DNA of 64,000 nt from Patella vulgata (lineage: Eukaryota > Mollusca > Gastropoda > Patellidae). Each line of letters starts with the position of its first letter. Position 1 is the stretch's first letter. The notes under the pieces were generated by a model. The model saw nothing but the letters and a program-made list of their open reading frames with translations. It was not told where the DNA came from and ran no database searches. Location: assembly GCF_932274485.2 (NCBI RefSeq), contig NC_065882.2:66625431-66689430 (forward strand). Reading direction: 5' to 3'. Below are positions 10,345 to 22,767 of the stretch, piece after piece. The position numbers and the translations under genes are program-made.

Positions 10345-11370
10345 TCGACGTCATGCGTGTTATTTGAAGGTTAGAAATATCAAAATTTAAAGCAAGGTCT
10401 AAGAGACTAGTGATGTACAACTCACGAGGTTCAATTGTTTTACGTGTGTATGTTTGTGTTTATTCACCTGGACCCACTAAACCCCCTAATAGTAGGCCAG
10501 TTTGGAAATCCCAGTAGTTACAGGCAGAGGTGCTTCCAAACTCAATATGGATACCTAACATGTAATCTAAATAATCAAACAAAATACCTGCTGAATTTGG
10601 AAGGCAACCACTGTGAGGTTCAGCAGGAATAGCCGTAAATATAAAATAAGGGTGAATCCCATTTTGCCCCTACCCGGACATTTCATTTATGATAAACAGA
10701 CTGTAGGCCATGAGTGTGGTGGCAGTGTGAAGTTAGCTCGATTTTCCTTTTTCGCTTTTCGATATTGGCGAATAACGAAAAACAAGTAGCTCTTTTTCCG
10801 ATATTGGCGAATAACAAAAAAACGAGCTACTCGTTTTTCGATATTCAGATTTAAAAAAAAATTGATGGATGCAGAACAACTAAGAGACACATTTGATTAA
10901 ATCAAATAATAAAACTAACAGCTCATAGCTGTAGCTACGAGTTTTTAATCAAATAGCTCGTTTTTCGATATTCAAACTTGAATCTTAAAAAAGCAGATTT
11001 GATTGAGGTTTATCTATAGAATGTTTCCAAAACGCATTAAATTTGATTAAATCAGTTTTCTAAAGGTATCATAAATGAGTATGCCTGAGCAGTGGATTCA
11101 CATAAAAACTACACTTTCTCCTTGTTTTTGTTTATATTGGTGAATGTCGAAAATCAACAATATCAAAAACCAAGGAGAAAGAACAAATTGTCATACCGTG
11201 GTCATTGCAATACAAATTTTTCAAACTGCAATTTCATCAATCGATCTATCTAATAGGAATCGTTTAACCATCTTTTAGTTTACTACAAGTACACTCCTGA
11301 TATCTCACATTTATTTCCTTCTGAAAATAAGAAATACTAGTTCTGGACTTGACAGGACAGCAAGAGAGGG

Positions 11371-11401
<31 letters not shown>

Positions 11402-12432
11402 GGTTTAACGCCCATTTGACACAAACTAGGTAATTTCGGGACTAACATATGGTTTTTAATTTTATTAAATAATTTGCTTGCGCGTAGGGGGCTTTAGTGG
11501 GGGCGGGGGGATTCCGGAGGACCCAGAGATACCCAACGCGAGGTTGGACAGGCGACCCTTGTCACATACAAATGGGGAATCGAAACCACGCCACTTGACT
11601 CAATGACAGACCTTATGATGCAACGCACATGCGTTAACCATTCGGCCACCCAACCCCCTGGACTTGACGGACTTTTACACGTGTTCTGATTTGCTATAAA
11701 TTATGCAGTATATTTTTTGTGTGGAGTCTTTTAACTAACTTTTAAATAAAAATTAACTTCACACCCAATTCTCAATATCCCGAGAAGTAAAGTATGAATA
11801 CAACGCGTTTGTTATTAATATAATACACCCGTAGTAAAGCAGTAGTCTTACACTAAGTTTAAACAAATATATTTATAGCTCTCGGTTATATCATGCACTT
11901 AATTGAATAGGGTTGATTATCAGTGGTGGAGCAGGTTCTATACGATTTTATGCGCCAACATTCTCATATGGACGTAAATTGTCGTCGCTTCTGTCCGTCC
12001 GTCCATTTGACGAAATTTAAAATATAGGTTCCTTTCGATATTGGCATGTATGGCTCCTGATTGCGTAACTTCATAGATTATGGCTCCTGCCTGTATGAAA
12101 AAATCAATCGCATTTTTAGCTTTTGGACACTTTAGAGGTCACAATTTGTATCCGATATTGATAAAATTTAAAATGTATGTTTATAACCCAAAGATCTCTT
12201 GGTTCCGTTCGACTTTGGCGCATATTTAACCGTACCTTCCTGGATTGTGACCCACGATTGTAAGCAAAATCGTGTCTTTGGTGTGTGGATCCTCTAGAGG
12301 TCACGATTTTATCGGATTTTAAAACCCGTTGAAATATATCATCGTTACACCAAAATGACGATTGAGTTCGAATTTGGAAAACATTGGACCGAAACTGTCA
12401 GAACAAATGGCCATTCGTTCAAAATGAATTTA
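10345..12432. repeat. Segmental duplication, copy 2 (partner 3690-6318)
   Basis: Colinear with copy 1, lacks the 5072-5490 insert, and includes the orthologous SINE-B. After 12432 homology stops and resumes at 16838 (matching 6538), so about 4.4 kb separates the two halves in this copy. Confidence 0.85.
11354..11657 (-). mobile_element. SINE-B, minus orientation (orthologous to 4784-5033)
   Basis: Same insertion point as in the duplicate, flanked by ctggacttgac at 11343 and 11658. Slightly longer, with a G-rich stretch (11495-11525) missing from the other copy. A (GA)n run at 11378-11397 is the tail. Confidence 0.82.
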
Positions 12433-12796
12433 GCACAACCGCAAAGCTGCACTACTTTGTTTCACGGTAAATGATGAAAAGATAAAAAAAAGGTATGCCG
12501 ACACAAACTGATTTCAACACTGGTTTAATAACATTTTAAAGTACTTTTCGTCCGTCTTGGGACTATTCATAAATAATGTCATTGTATAAAGATGGACAGT
12601 ATAGTATATTTATACATATTTACATAGTAACACTGTGGTTTTAATTGGTTATAGTTACCATTGTCTATGGTTACATAGTATATCGTTAACTAATAGAAAA
12701 AATGTACACACGTGTGTTAATATGTAGTATATGGGTTCAATTTATAAACAATGAGTGGAAGATAATCCTGGGATAGATTTAATGTTGTAGTGTTGT

Positions 12797-12849
<53 letters not shown>
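12797..12849. repeat. (AT)n microsatellite
   Basis: About 52 bp of uninterrupted alternating AT. Confidence 0.95.
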
Positions 12850-12850
<1 letters not shown>

Positions 12851-13783
12851 CTTTTCAGGGATGCTGTTATTGAAATTCAATGTATAACACTATAGGGTTA
12901 TTTTAGGTCTAATAAAAGTGTTCTGTTTAATATAGAAATCTATACCTACATGATGTGTGACGACAACTAGGGTAATGAAGTAGCTTGTATTACTCTGCTA
13001 CTATCTTACACTAACTCACAGACATTTATGTCAGTATCCATTTCAGGAAAGTACGGTACTATCGTCCAGTCATCTCGTGTACGGATTAGTCCAATTAAAT
13101 AGAATAATGTTGACGTTAAACGGTGCCTATATGAAACATTTACCCCAAAATGGTAATTGTCTCGCCCTAATAGATGACGCATTACATTTTCTATATTATA
13201 GGAAAGAGCGGGTTTGATTTACCCTCAGACAATCTTTTGGAGCTCGGGAGATCACCATACCCATAGCCTCCTCGGCTTAGAGGCTAGGCTGAACACATCA
13301 TCATAGCGCGAACCTTATGTAGAACTAGCAAGCAGTATGTGGCTCTTGCCACGTTTAGGCTGTTAGGTATGAGTTAGAAAAGATATTAAACTCAGACCGT
13401 GGATAATTTAATAACTCGAAAAGTACTATCATAATTTTGTAGTTTGGTGTATTTGTTTAATTATATAAACTTAGTAACAACATAAACGATGTTCCAGAGT
13501 TAGTTAATTGATGATTGAAATAATTGATCCCACAACGTGAAGTCGAAGCAGGTACCCCGTAGTGCCACTAATGCACTTAATAGTTCAAATTCTGCTTTTC
13601 CAAATCACTATAGCATCCAGTGTACATACTAATCACTTATTTAAACAGTCGGCATTCGGGGGATCATTATGATTTGTGCAGTCAATGTTCTAAGGGTTTT
13701 CGTATTTAAGTGGAATCACTTACACTAACATGCACATATCAACATTTTTCGTTTATAATACCAATAAAATTTTATCTTTTTAT

Positions 13784-14012
13784 GGTGTTGTGATTATTAA
13801 AATCTGATCAAATCACTGTGGATATTCCACAACAAGCTATCTATTAATAACGTTTGTTAATTTCACGTAAAGTGGTCGCTGATTTCATTAATCAGCTCAT
13901 TTTCTTTCAGGGTTGGTGATTATTAAAACCTGATCAAGTCATTATATGTACTCCACAACAGGTTATCAATTAATCAATTTGTGTTAATTCCAGCTAAAGT
14001 GGTCTACATGCC
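13784..14012. repeat. About 128-bp tandem duplication
   Basis: Two diverged units, each with gattattaaaa(t/c)ctgatca and taaagtggtc, at 13788-13880 and 13917-14005. Confidence 0.7.
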
Positions 14013-14219
14013 GTATTGAATGTTGTAAACTTTTATAATCCCTAACTTAGTTCTTCCCTGGTTGGTCAGCATTAACCAAGCATTGTTGTGTACATGTATA
14101 TAATGTCTTGTTATATTTTCATATTTTATAAAGGAATAGGGACCTACACAACCAGTATTAACAATGACAGTGCACATCAATCAATTTAATTTAACCTGTG
14201 TTTAAAAATTTATTTATTC

Positions 14220-14762
14220 CTATAAATGGTTCAATTTTTTAGTGTGTGTTGCTGCTGGCTCTTCTTTTTCTTTTCAGGTAACATTTATCTGTAAACTCTA
14301 ATGGAATGCCTACAACTTTTAAACTTTTAAGTCTTGAACTCTTAATTAATTTTTAACAATATGGAACTTATTGGACGAACACTTTTAATATGTAAATAAT
14401 CTACGGGTCCAGCTATGTGGTTTTTACTGCGAGCACTTCGCTTTTCCACATAAAGCCAGCGGATCCTTTTTCCCCACGGGTTTTTTTTTCTATCCACTCT
14501 GATGACGCCAAACATCAGTCAGTTGGACCTCCTGTTTTAACTTTATTATGACAAAGGGGGAAGATGACCCGCCCTCTCTTCTCACGATAGCAAGTTTATA
14601 ATTTTAAGTGTGCATTAAGAAACTTTTGGTATCCGATAACCTTTTTTTTAATTTGTGTTTTTAACAATTTTCAAGTGTAAATAATTTAATTAAATCAACC
14701 AGTCCATAATATCATATTCATTGTATTGGACGTTAAATCTGTAATAAACAACAACAACATTT
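14220..14762 (+). mobile_element. LINE-like 3' UTR with (caa)n tail
   Basis: Ends in attggacgttaaatctgtaa then taaacaacaacaaca, a simple-repeat tail of the sort seen on non-LTR retrotransposons. No open frame remains. Family not determined. Confidence 0.4.
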
Positions 14763-17168
14763 CATATTTTATCATTGCTTGATAATGAGGACAGATTCGT
14801 GTCAGGGGTCATACGAGCGGCTTTTGACGCTACAACGTCAGACATTTGATTAAACATTCAGAGTTGATGTTTCTAGTGGGATACCCACAGTTCCGTGCAT
14901 AGCACACCAAGACCGTTTCATTGACTAACCCCTCACATCAACCAGAGCGCGGGTTACATGGTTAGACCTATTTAATACTTCCATCTTCAAATTTGGTTAA
15001 AGGTCACGAGATGTAAACAGAGCTAGCGCTAATGCCAACCCTAAACTTAACACTAGACCTAGCCCTAATGCTTACACTAACCCCAATCTACAATCTCGCC
15101 AACAATCACGTGCCCTAACCTTATTTACATCTCAGCGACCTTGACGAAGATTGAGCTGGCCTTAACAAATATATTTAGCTCGGGTTAAATAACAACTCTT
15201 CCGGATCCTAGAGTAGTAAATACAAGTAAAACGAAATTTTGAACTATAAAAAAAAAATGATATAGGATATGTGTTTTAATCAGATTGTGTAAGGCCCGAC
15301 ACAAACGACTAATCTAGGCTGTAAATTATTGTCAAATTTTAAAAGTATTAATAATTAATCCACTAAATAACCAATGTTCCTGTGCCTCGATTTGAAATCT
15401 TTTAATGATACATGTACTTTGAAAATGCCATATTGCCACACTTCTTACTGGATAATATCTATCTATCTCACCTAATTAAAATGACCTTTTCCCCAAGATA
15501 AGACTTCTTATGTTATTAACGTAAGCCTTCATTAGGAAATAATAAATTTAAGATATTACTATGTAATTTCAAATAGGGCTATAACATTTTCAATAAACAT
15601 ATTGGAGATTATTGATTTATCTTTTTACGAATCATCATAACCCCAAACCCACACGAGTAAATAGTCAAATTTGCACATGGCATGCTTTGTATGCCTTTAC
15701 GCAAGAAATTTGCCGTTTTAAACAATTTTATTTATAGATAACAGTACTCTTTTTTCCATGACAGATATTGGACAGGTGTTTGTTTTTTGTTTTTTTTTTA
15801 TTTTTGTTAATTATTCAAAATAGTATAATTAATACTTGAATCATATGGAAATATATAAATATTGATGTTTACACGCTTGTATACACACTGGCAAAACTAA
15901 GCATTTCTGATATTATTAGTTACGTCCCTGTGATTTGTTGAGGCCGCCATTATTATATGGCAAGGACAGTATCTAGTAGTGGGGATCGGACGAAAACCCT
16001 TTGCAGTTAGAATTCGAAGCAAATAATACCACGAAGTTAAGTCAGGTAAGTATAATGAAGGTATCAGGAAAAGAAACTTCATTGCGACTCACATGTACAG
16101 ATAAAGTCGCCTGTTTCATCCCCACAATATGGGGTTTCTAAATTTATATCTTTGAACTATATCAAGAAAATGTTTATCATTATAAAGTGATATTTTTGTT
16201 AAAAACCAAATAAAATTTTTTAAATCCTGCAGTTACCTTCAAATAAATATTAACATATGTGACACAGTATTATGAAAACTGTGTTATCACCCCGTCCAAC
16301 CATTCAGCCTGACAAAGGGCGAATCGTTTAACGTAATGGTCCTAATCAAGTACGCAGTCACCAAACTGAGCACTTAATCGCGACACCAAACGACTTCATA
16401 ATGGTGGTTGCTAGATAGAAGTGTTAAAATCTAAATTTGTTCGATGATCATGGTAAACATGTAAAGCGTCAATAGAAATAAGATAAAAAAAGAAGAATTA
16501 AAGTTTATTCTGAACAAAAAGAAAAGAAGATATTGGATTTTAAATTGTCTTAATTTAGAAATTACATGAATAGAAATTAGAAATTAGACGATAGCTAATC
16601 ATAAGGGTGTTTCTGGTTGGTCAGCATTAACCAAGTATTGTTGTTTGCATGTATATAATATTGTCTTGTTATATTTCATATTTTATCATTGCTTGATAAT
16701 GACTAGAGAGGCCTAGTCGAAACATCGCTCACTAATAGGAAGTTATTGTATTCCATAGAATTGTGACCTGTATATCCACAAAAGAAATCAATTTACGTTC
16801 ATGTGTGTGAATAACAACTCCTGTGTTAATGAAAACATAATAAATAAATAAATAAATAAACTTAATTCTACTTCATATTTCAATAAATCAATCACATATA
16901 CACGCTTAACCGAAAAAAATATAATTCTATCTATAACAAACATATTCACGTAATAAATTCCAAACGATATTCAACGACGAAAAAATCTATTTATGGACAA
17001 AAACGTAGGAGTCGTAAGGGACATCCTTAAATATATATGAATATATCAAAATCAAGAGTATAATAGTAGTATCGTGTATTCATATATGTAAGCATTTGCA
17101 TAAATTAAAACGCGTTCTATATACGATAAAGCACAGTATAAGTTATCAAAATTAAAATCCCAACATAC

Positions 17169-17229
17169 CTTTTATCTCAATCACTTGAAATAATAAAATA
17201 AAAACACCCATACTAGACTTCGACACCAT
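17169..17229 (-). pseudogene. Orphan leader exon (no downstream receptor exons found)
   Basis: ATG at 17229-17227, 20 codons (MVSKSSMGVFILLFQVIEIK) and a phase-1 donor GTATG at 17164-17168. Reading frame, length (61 nt) and splice phase are intact and identical to the other two leaders. No fucolectin, EGF or other extracellular exon was seen between here and the next leader. It is either an orphan left by duplication, or an alternative first exon that could splice to the fucolectin exon at 2887-3102, which is phase compatible. Confidence 0.7.
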
Positions 17230-17276
17230 TTTATCAGCTATATTCAAGTAACTAATTTCATATTAAACTTCGATAG

Positions 17277-17326
17277 CCTATGACAAGGTATATTATGAGG
17301 ACAAGGAAGGTATATATTCGTATAAT
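17277..17326 (-). promoter_or_regulatory. Conserved 5'-flank block, copy 2
   Basis: Same block as at 7078-7125 and 57916-57957, including acaaggaaggtatatattcg on the plus strand. It lies about 50-95 bp upstream of the orphan leader ATG. Confidence 0.45.
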
Positions 17327-18299
17327 GGGGACATATAGATAACAATTAAATATGGCATATCAGTAAGTAGACAATCTTTCTAAGCCTTTTAAATATAGTG
17401 ACGGCCATACCAGTCAAGGCATGCTTTCTTTCTTGGACATCTGCTATCATTGTTTTTGTACTTCTTTATTGAAACCACTGCCATTAGACTGATGACTCTA
17501 CTTTATTTCTATCCAGTAGCTTCGGCGTCTGAAATCTAAGTCGAAAGTTCTTGCAAATGTTTATTTTTTATCTGACAACTGACACAATGTGTAATTGCTG
17601 GAAGTAACAAAGGTAACAAACATTATCAGTAGTTTGACATTAATTGTAAGATTTGATTTTCAAACTTACTAAATTGATTCTTCAATTCATTTACATTAAC
17701 CTCGTCGACACGCCGATTCACACATCAATCAGTTGTTTCTATATGAAGCGAGGTTACTTTTTACAGGGGCGGATCCAGGAGGGGGGGGGGCACGTCTTCA
17801 CCCGCTAAAGTGGAAACCATGTCGGCATGTATCTGTGGTGGGGTTAGTCCTTTCAGTTGCAGGTACTTGATGACTGCCCTATAACCAGTTTTTTCCATTT
17901 CTAATGATTTCCATGGGTAGGTTCACAGGGAATTTCGAAGGCAATAATAACATTGCAGTTGCAGTTCTTATGTCTATGATTCATTCAATGACTGTACTTG
18001 GTGGCAAAAGTTTGTTTAACTCAATTGATCTATTATATTATTTTCAGGCTTAGAACGTTTCAGCCAGCTCTTACAACTACGGTGGTACACCATAAAATAT
18101 ATCTCAAAATATTTCGATACGTATGCCACCCTATGGATGTATGACAATCCGTACCTTAGTTTCGAAATTTATCATCCTCTATAGACCAGGAGCCCAGGGG
18201 GCGGGGGTCAACCTAGCTAAAGGTGTACCAATTTTCTCCTATATTGTAACAATGCATGCACATCTGGTCTGTCGGGTATTTGGTGGTGGGTGTGGTATT

Positions 18300-18560
18300 C
18301 CGCCCAAAATGCCATGCCCCCCTCCCCTAACTAGGCTAGATTAGCTCAAAAGTTTACCACATGAAAATCGTACAGCAGTGTACCGTACATCTTCAGGTAT
18401 TACAAAAACACTCTGACAGACATTTCTAGATGTGGGGTACCCCTGACCAAGCTATGTAATTGCCAGACATTTGTAGTGGTGGAGTATCCCTGACAAGAGT
18501 TATCTCATTTCCAGACCACAGCTAGGATAGATTAGCTGGAATCTGTATCACCTAAAACAG
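18300..18560. repeat. Partial direct copies of the adjacent foldback arm
   Basis: ccctaactaggctagattag at 18325 recurs as cccaactaggctagattagc at 18663, with tatccctgacaagagttatc-type variants between. These are arms or older copies of the palindromic element to the right. Confidence 0.55.
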
Positions 18561-18564
18561 CTCT

Positions 18565-19050
18565 GGAGTTGTTCAGTACTAGCATAGGAATCATGAATGA
18601 CCATTGCCAGACTGTTTGTGGGGTGGGTTATCCCTAACAGACACGCCACAACATGCCACGCCCCCAACTAGGCTAGATTAGCGGGCACTGTTCCCGTCTC
18701 TAAAAAATTAAATACGTAGTACAGCAATACCTAGCACGTATGGAAGAGGCGATAAACGGCGGTTGCAGGGATATGTTTTGTCAGAAACGCATTTTTAGCC
18801 CCATAAAACGTTTTTTGCCCAAAAATCAATTTCTTACAACCGCAGTTTATCGCCTCTTGCATACGTGCTAGGTAATAGTATTTTACGCATCCTGGCACAA
18901 TTTTTAATATTTTGGACTACTGGAACAGTGCCCGCTAATCTATCCTAGTTGGGGGCCGTGGCATTTTGGGCGTGTCCGTTAGGGGTAACCCACCGCACAG
19001 CCTGTCTGCCAGTGGTCATTTGTAATTCCTGTGGTGGTACTGAACAACTC
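18565..19050. mobile_element. Foldback element: nested inverted repeats
   Basis: The outer arms pair over about 145 bp: gagttgttcagtactagcat on the left and gtactgaacaactc on the right, continuing through gggtgggttatccctaacag / ggggtaacccaccgc and agcgggcactgttcc / ggaacagtgcccgct. An inner inverted repeat (18726-18876) has arms of about 40 bp, tacctagcacgtatggaaga and gcatacgtgctaggta. No coding capacity. Confidence 0.85.
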
Positions 19051-19423
19051 GGCATTTATATTTGGACATGGAGTTAGAATTTGATTTGCAGAAGAAAACA
19101 TGTTAATGTTGAGAGCATATTAACTCGCACCGATGTCATTCATTTCAATGATTGTAGAGACCAAGCGAATATTCACTGCTGATCAGTTTCATCCTTCTGG
19201 TGTAAATTTATGAGACTTGTTAATCCAACTAGTAGCTGTTACGCCAGGTATAATCTAGACTGTGCATTGAAATCCAAGAAGAGCTCAAGGGTATGTGGTT
19301 ACATATGGTGGTCATACGGGAACTCATGTTAATATGTAAGAAAATTGAAACTTGCCACGCAACGCTTCTGACTGACCTGTGTCTGCAGATATTACAAGAG
19401 CCTTGGGTGTTTTTTTGTCCCCC

Positions 19424-20290
19424 GCCTTTCGAAGAAAGCAGGGGACTATTAAAATGGGTTCGTCCGTCTGTCTGTCTGTCTGTCCGTCTGTCTGTCCGTC
19501 ACACTTTTTGGGACACAATAACTCTCTTCCTAATTGAGCTAGAATGTTCAAACTTGGTGTATGTGTTTATTAGGTCAATGCCTTGATGGAGTTCGAAGAT
19601 GAGCATTTTCCGCTAAGGGTAAGCAGAGATAAGCAATTTGATTGGTTGATGCTTTGGGACACGATAACTCTCTTCCTAATTGGGCTAGAATGTTCAAACT
19701 TGGTGTATGTGTTGATTAGGTCAATGCCTTGATGGAGTTCGAAGATGAGCATTTTCCGCTTAGGGTAAGCAGAGATAAGCAATTTGATTGGTTGATGCTT
19801 TGGGACACGATAACTTTTAATTGAGCTAGAATGTTCAAACTTGGTGTATGTGTTTATTAGGTCAATGCCTTGATGGAGTTCGAAAATGAGCATTTTCCGC
19901 TTAGGGTAAGCAGAAATAAGCAATTTGATTGGTTGATACTTTGGGGCACGATAACTCTCTTCCTAATTGAGCTAGAATGTTCAAACTTGGTGTATGTGTT
20001 GATTAGGTCAATGCCTTGATGGAGTTCGAAGATGAGCATTTTCCGCTTAGGGTAAGCAGAGATAAGCAATTTGATTGGTTGATGCTTTGGGACACGATAA
20101 CTTTAGTTCTAATTAAGTGAGATTGATGAAACTTGGTGTATAGTTTCATTACAGTAATACCTTGACTAAGTTTGATAATGAGCATTTTCTGCTCAGGGTA
20201 AGCAGAGCGATACGCAATTTGATTTTTATATGTGTCCTCTAATTATTTTCCTATTTCGGCGGGGGACATCAGCCTCACTGTTGGCTTGTT
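19424..20290. mobile_element. Element with five ~146-bp tandem core repeats
   Basis: Left end gtcccccgcctttcgaagaa and right end tttcggcgggggacatcagc are mutually inverted. After the cgtccgtctgtctgtctgtc stretch, five units start near 19505, 19653, 19799, 19940 and 20086, each with gggacacgataact, ttcaaacttggtgtat, atgccttgatggagttcga and gagcattttccgct. The fifth is more diverged. The layout resembles pearl-like or rolling-circle non-autonomous elements; related units lie at 56515-56945. Confidence 0.75.
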
Positions 20291-22610
20291 TAATCTTTAA
20301 TACCGAAAAACTATATTGAAAATTTCATACATATAATCAAAGGACCGCGATTAAACGAATAGTACTTAATGCTAATAAGTCGGGTATTCCTCAAAGACTC
20401 AAGTACAAAACTACAATCGAATATTAATATGAAATTACTTATAATCACTAAGTTTGACATAAACAAGCATTTGTAAATAAAACAGTTAAATTAATCAGAC
20501 AGGCCATATTGACACGCACTTCCTACCAATAAACGTTTTATAAAGAATCAGGGATTGTTATAAATTAACATATCATTAGCATGTCATATCATTATTTCAT
20601 CATTTACTTGGCACCGTTTATGTTTTGAAAGATTCGTTATTGTCCCGATAATTCATTTTGAAGACTTTCGCATTTAAAATTCTTAAATTGTTATCTTAAA
20701 CTATTTTCTAAAATATTCTAAATTATTACAGTATATTGTAGATATTAATGGTAACAATTAAATACTATAACCTGCAGTATACAAAGTACTGTTGGGCATT
20801 CAAAAAACAAGTAATTTATGCCTAGAATGTACCTCAATACAGGTAGATATATCATTTCGACACCAATGACAATAAGACATTCAACATAACGCAAACTATA
20901 TATATGCTGTCAGACACAATACCTGTTTATTGAGAAAGTTTGTGCAAATATTTGAAAATCCCCCCTGCGTTTACATAATGACATGCAATTATCTATTTAT
21001 AAACTAACTTCGACGTAGTTTTTCTATACATTCAATGATCTTAATAACACGTATTCAATGAACTGTTTATATAATGTACATACACCCTTTAAACCCATTC
21101 ATTGGCATTTGCAAATTTGTGGACAACAGCTAACAATTCACAGCTTAATCCATGATAAAATGTACTAAAATGTTGAGTATAATTAAACCAATAAATTCAA
21201 ATTATCAACGAAAGATAATCAACGGGCTTGGGTTCAGTAAGATTAAATAGAGAACCGTCGATTCACCACATATGTTTAAATACTTGAAAAAAACCAAAAA
21301 AAAAACCAAAATTAAATCTGCACTTTGTAAAAATGTTGCAAAACATCCGTAAAATAATGCTGAAGCACAGTTATTATCGTGAGGCTGTGTATGTAGAATG
21401 TCTAAGAAGTTGGCGTAGATCGTCGTCCTAATACATAAAGAGCCCCGGGGAAGAACGATCTAAGTCACCTTTTCAATGAACCCCAGTTAATGGCGCCGTC
21501 TGGTAGGAAATTGTATAAGCTTTCTGTGGAACAATCAATTTCAGGTAAACACGACCGGACAAATACGTCCATCGTACCCTTTATTTGACCTTAATTTGGC
21601 TGAAAAGTGGAAGTCAATTGTTGTACTGGTAATTATGATTCGTATTAAACATCATTTTGAAGTTGTAATTAAATCCACTCGTTGTTCTGTTTGCGTCAAG
21701 CATTCTCGTCCAAAAGTCTGTTTTGCCTTTTATGCGAAAAGACAAAAATGTGACTTAGATCGTTCTTCACATGTTTTACATTATCATGTACTGCTTTCGG
21801 TCATAAGGGAGGTAACTAGCCCCAAAACAAGATGTCGACGCTCGTGAAATGATTTAAGAATTGCCGTTTCAGACAAATCCATTTGCATTGCCTATTCAAT
21901 ATACAACACTCCTAAAATTTCTACTTTCAAGGATCATATCTAAAGTTTTTATTAATCCTAATTCATGTTTGTTAATAATAATGATAACGCATGAATATTA
22001 TAGAGGTGAGGTTTAAATAGTATTTATACGTTTTGGTTTAATATTTTGCTAGACATCTTTGCTTAGCAGTTTGATTCCAGTGTTTGCTTCTTTGAACACC
22101 ACAGGATCAATGAAATGAAATTCAGGAACATATAAGAACACTCTGTGAGAAAACGTCTGCATTTTTCCGTTTTTGGGGTCAAGTAAATTCATTCTGCATA
22201 CATATGCACAGGAACCCACAAGTCAACATTCACATATCATGTTGAGTAAGCAGAAATACCACAATGTCTAAATATTCTCAACAAGTTGCCCAAACAAGAC
22301 CGTTCGAAGGAAACGGCGAAAGCCATTATTTAAAAAAAAATATGAATAGTCACCACCAAAGCGACATAACTGCCAAATTGGATTTGTATACATGACACCT
22401 AACATATCTAAATTTCAAGATGACCATTGCCCAACCCTCTCCGATGCACTAGTGTTCAGCATAGAATAAGAACCAACCAATCAATTACTAATCTTGATTG
22501 TATGAAAATGTGTAAATTTGCCTTTTTCTAGATCGCCGCACCTCTTTTGAACTAATATAAATAATAATTAACATATTTGTTGTGATATATAACATACAGC
22601 TATATAGTCT

Positions 22611-22616
22611 TTTATT
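22611..22616 (-). terminator. Possible polyadenylation signal of the neighbour-gene copy
   Basis: AATAAA on the minus strand about 120 bp downstream of the copied stop codon, conserved at 63678-63683. Confidence 0.35.
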
Positions 22617-22736
22617 CTATTTGATTAGGAAAGAAAATCATCTGAACTAAATCTGTGATCATTACATATGTCTGATATTTGATACAACCATGCTCTACCC
22701 GTGGACATACAAATCGCCACTCCCTACACTATTGTC

Positions 22737-22767
22737 TTATTGTAAACCAAGGTTTAATGTTTGATAT
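22737..22767 (-). pseudogene. Remnant of a receptor tail (copy of 63832-64000)
   Basis: The minus strand ends QYQTLNLGLQ-stop, matching the neighbour's QYQTLNPDPAYVNLGLQ with six codons missing. Homology stops upstream at about 22767, where unrelated repeat sequence starts. The last YxxL motif is lost. It marks where another receptor gene once ended. Confidence 0.8.

Larger units (their letters stand above)
12432..16838. other. Repeat-rich insert in segmental copy 2; no gene recognised
   Basis: About 4.4 kb absent between 6318 and 6538 in copy 1. It starts with gcacaaccgcaaagctgcac and ends before the (aata)n run at 16840. It contains an (AT)n tract, a 128-bp tandem duplication, a LINE-like 3' tail and two copies of a ctggttggtcagcattaacc motif (14048 and 16612). 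The termini share cttttcgtccgtcttgggac-type and gcctagtcgaaacatcgctc-type motifs, as seen at ends of some retroelements. The minus strand was searched for fucolectin or EGF exons that would belong to the leader at 17169 and none was found. Confidence 0.5.
16838..18125. repeat. 5'-flank/leader module, copy 2
   Basis: Matches 6538-8240 without its SINE-A and SINE-B, and the first part matches 57580-58560. The absence of both SINEs at otherwise colinear sites marks them as later insertions in the other copies. Confidence 0.85.
20286..22767. repeat. Segmental duplication of the neighbour-tail block (partner ~60405-63862)
   Basis: Colinear with the right end of the window: ccgcgattaaacgaatag versus ccgcggataaccgattag, tattgagaaagtttgtg at 20930 and 62210, gggaggtaactagccccaaa at 21807 and 62880, and tattgtaaaccaaggttt at 22739 and 63834. 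It contains the flank between the 3' end of the neighbour gene and the leader module. Confidence 0.88.

Noticed and set aside
15025-15125. Cluster of cctaac/ctaacc-like words resembling telomere repeats
   Set aside because: No two exact hexamers in tandem; irregular spacing. Not convincing as interstitial telomere sequence.
19324-19551. Minus-strand open frame with TDGQTDGQTDRQTD
   Set aside because: Comes from the gtctgtctgtctgtc stretch of the tandem-core element.
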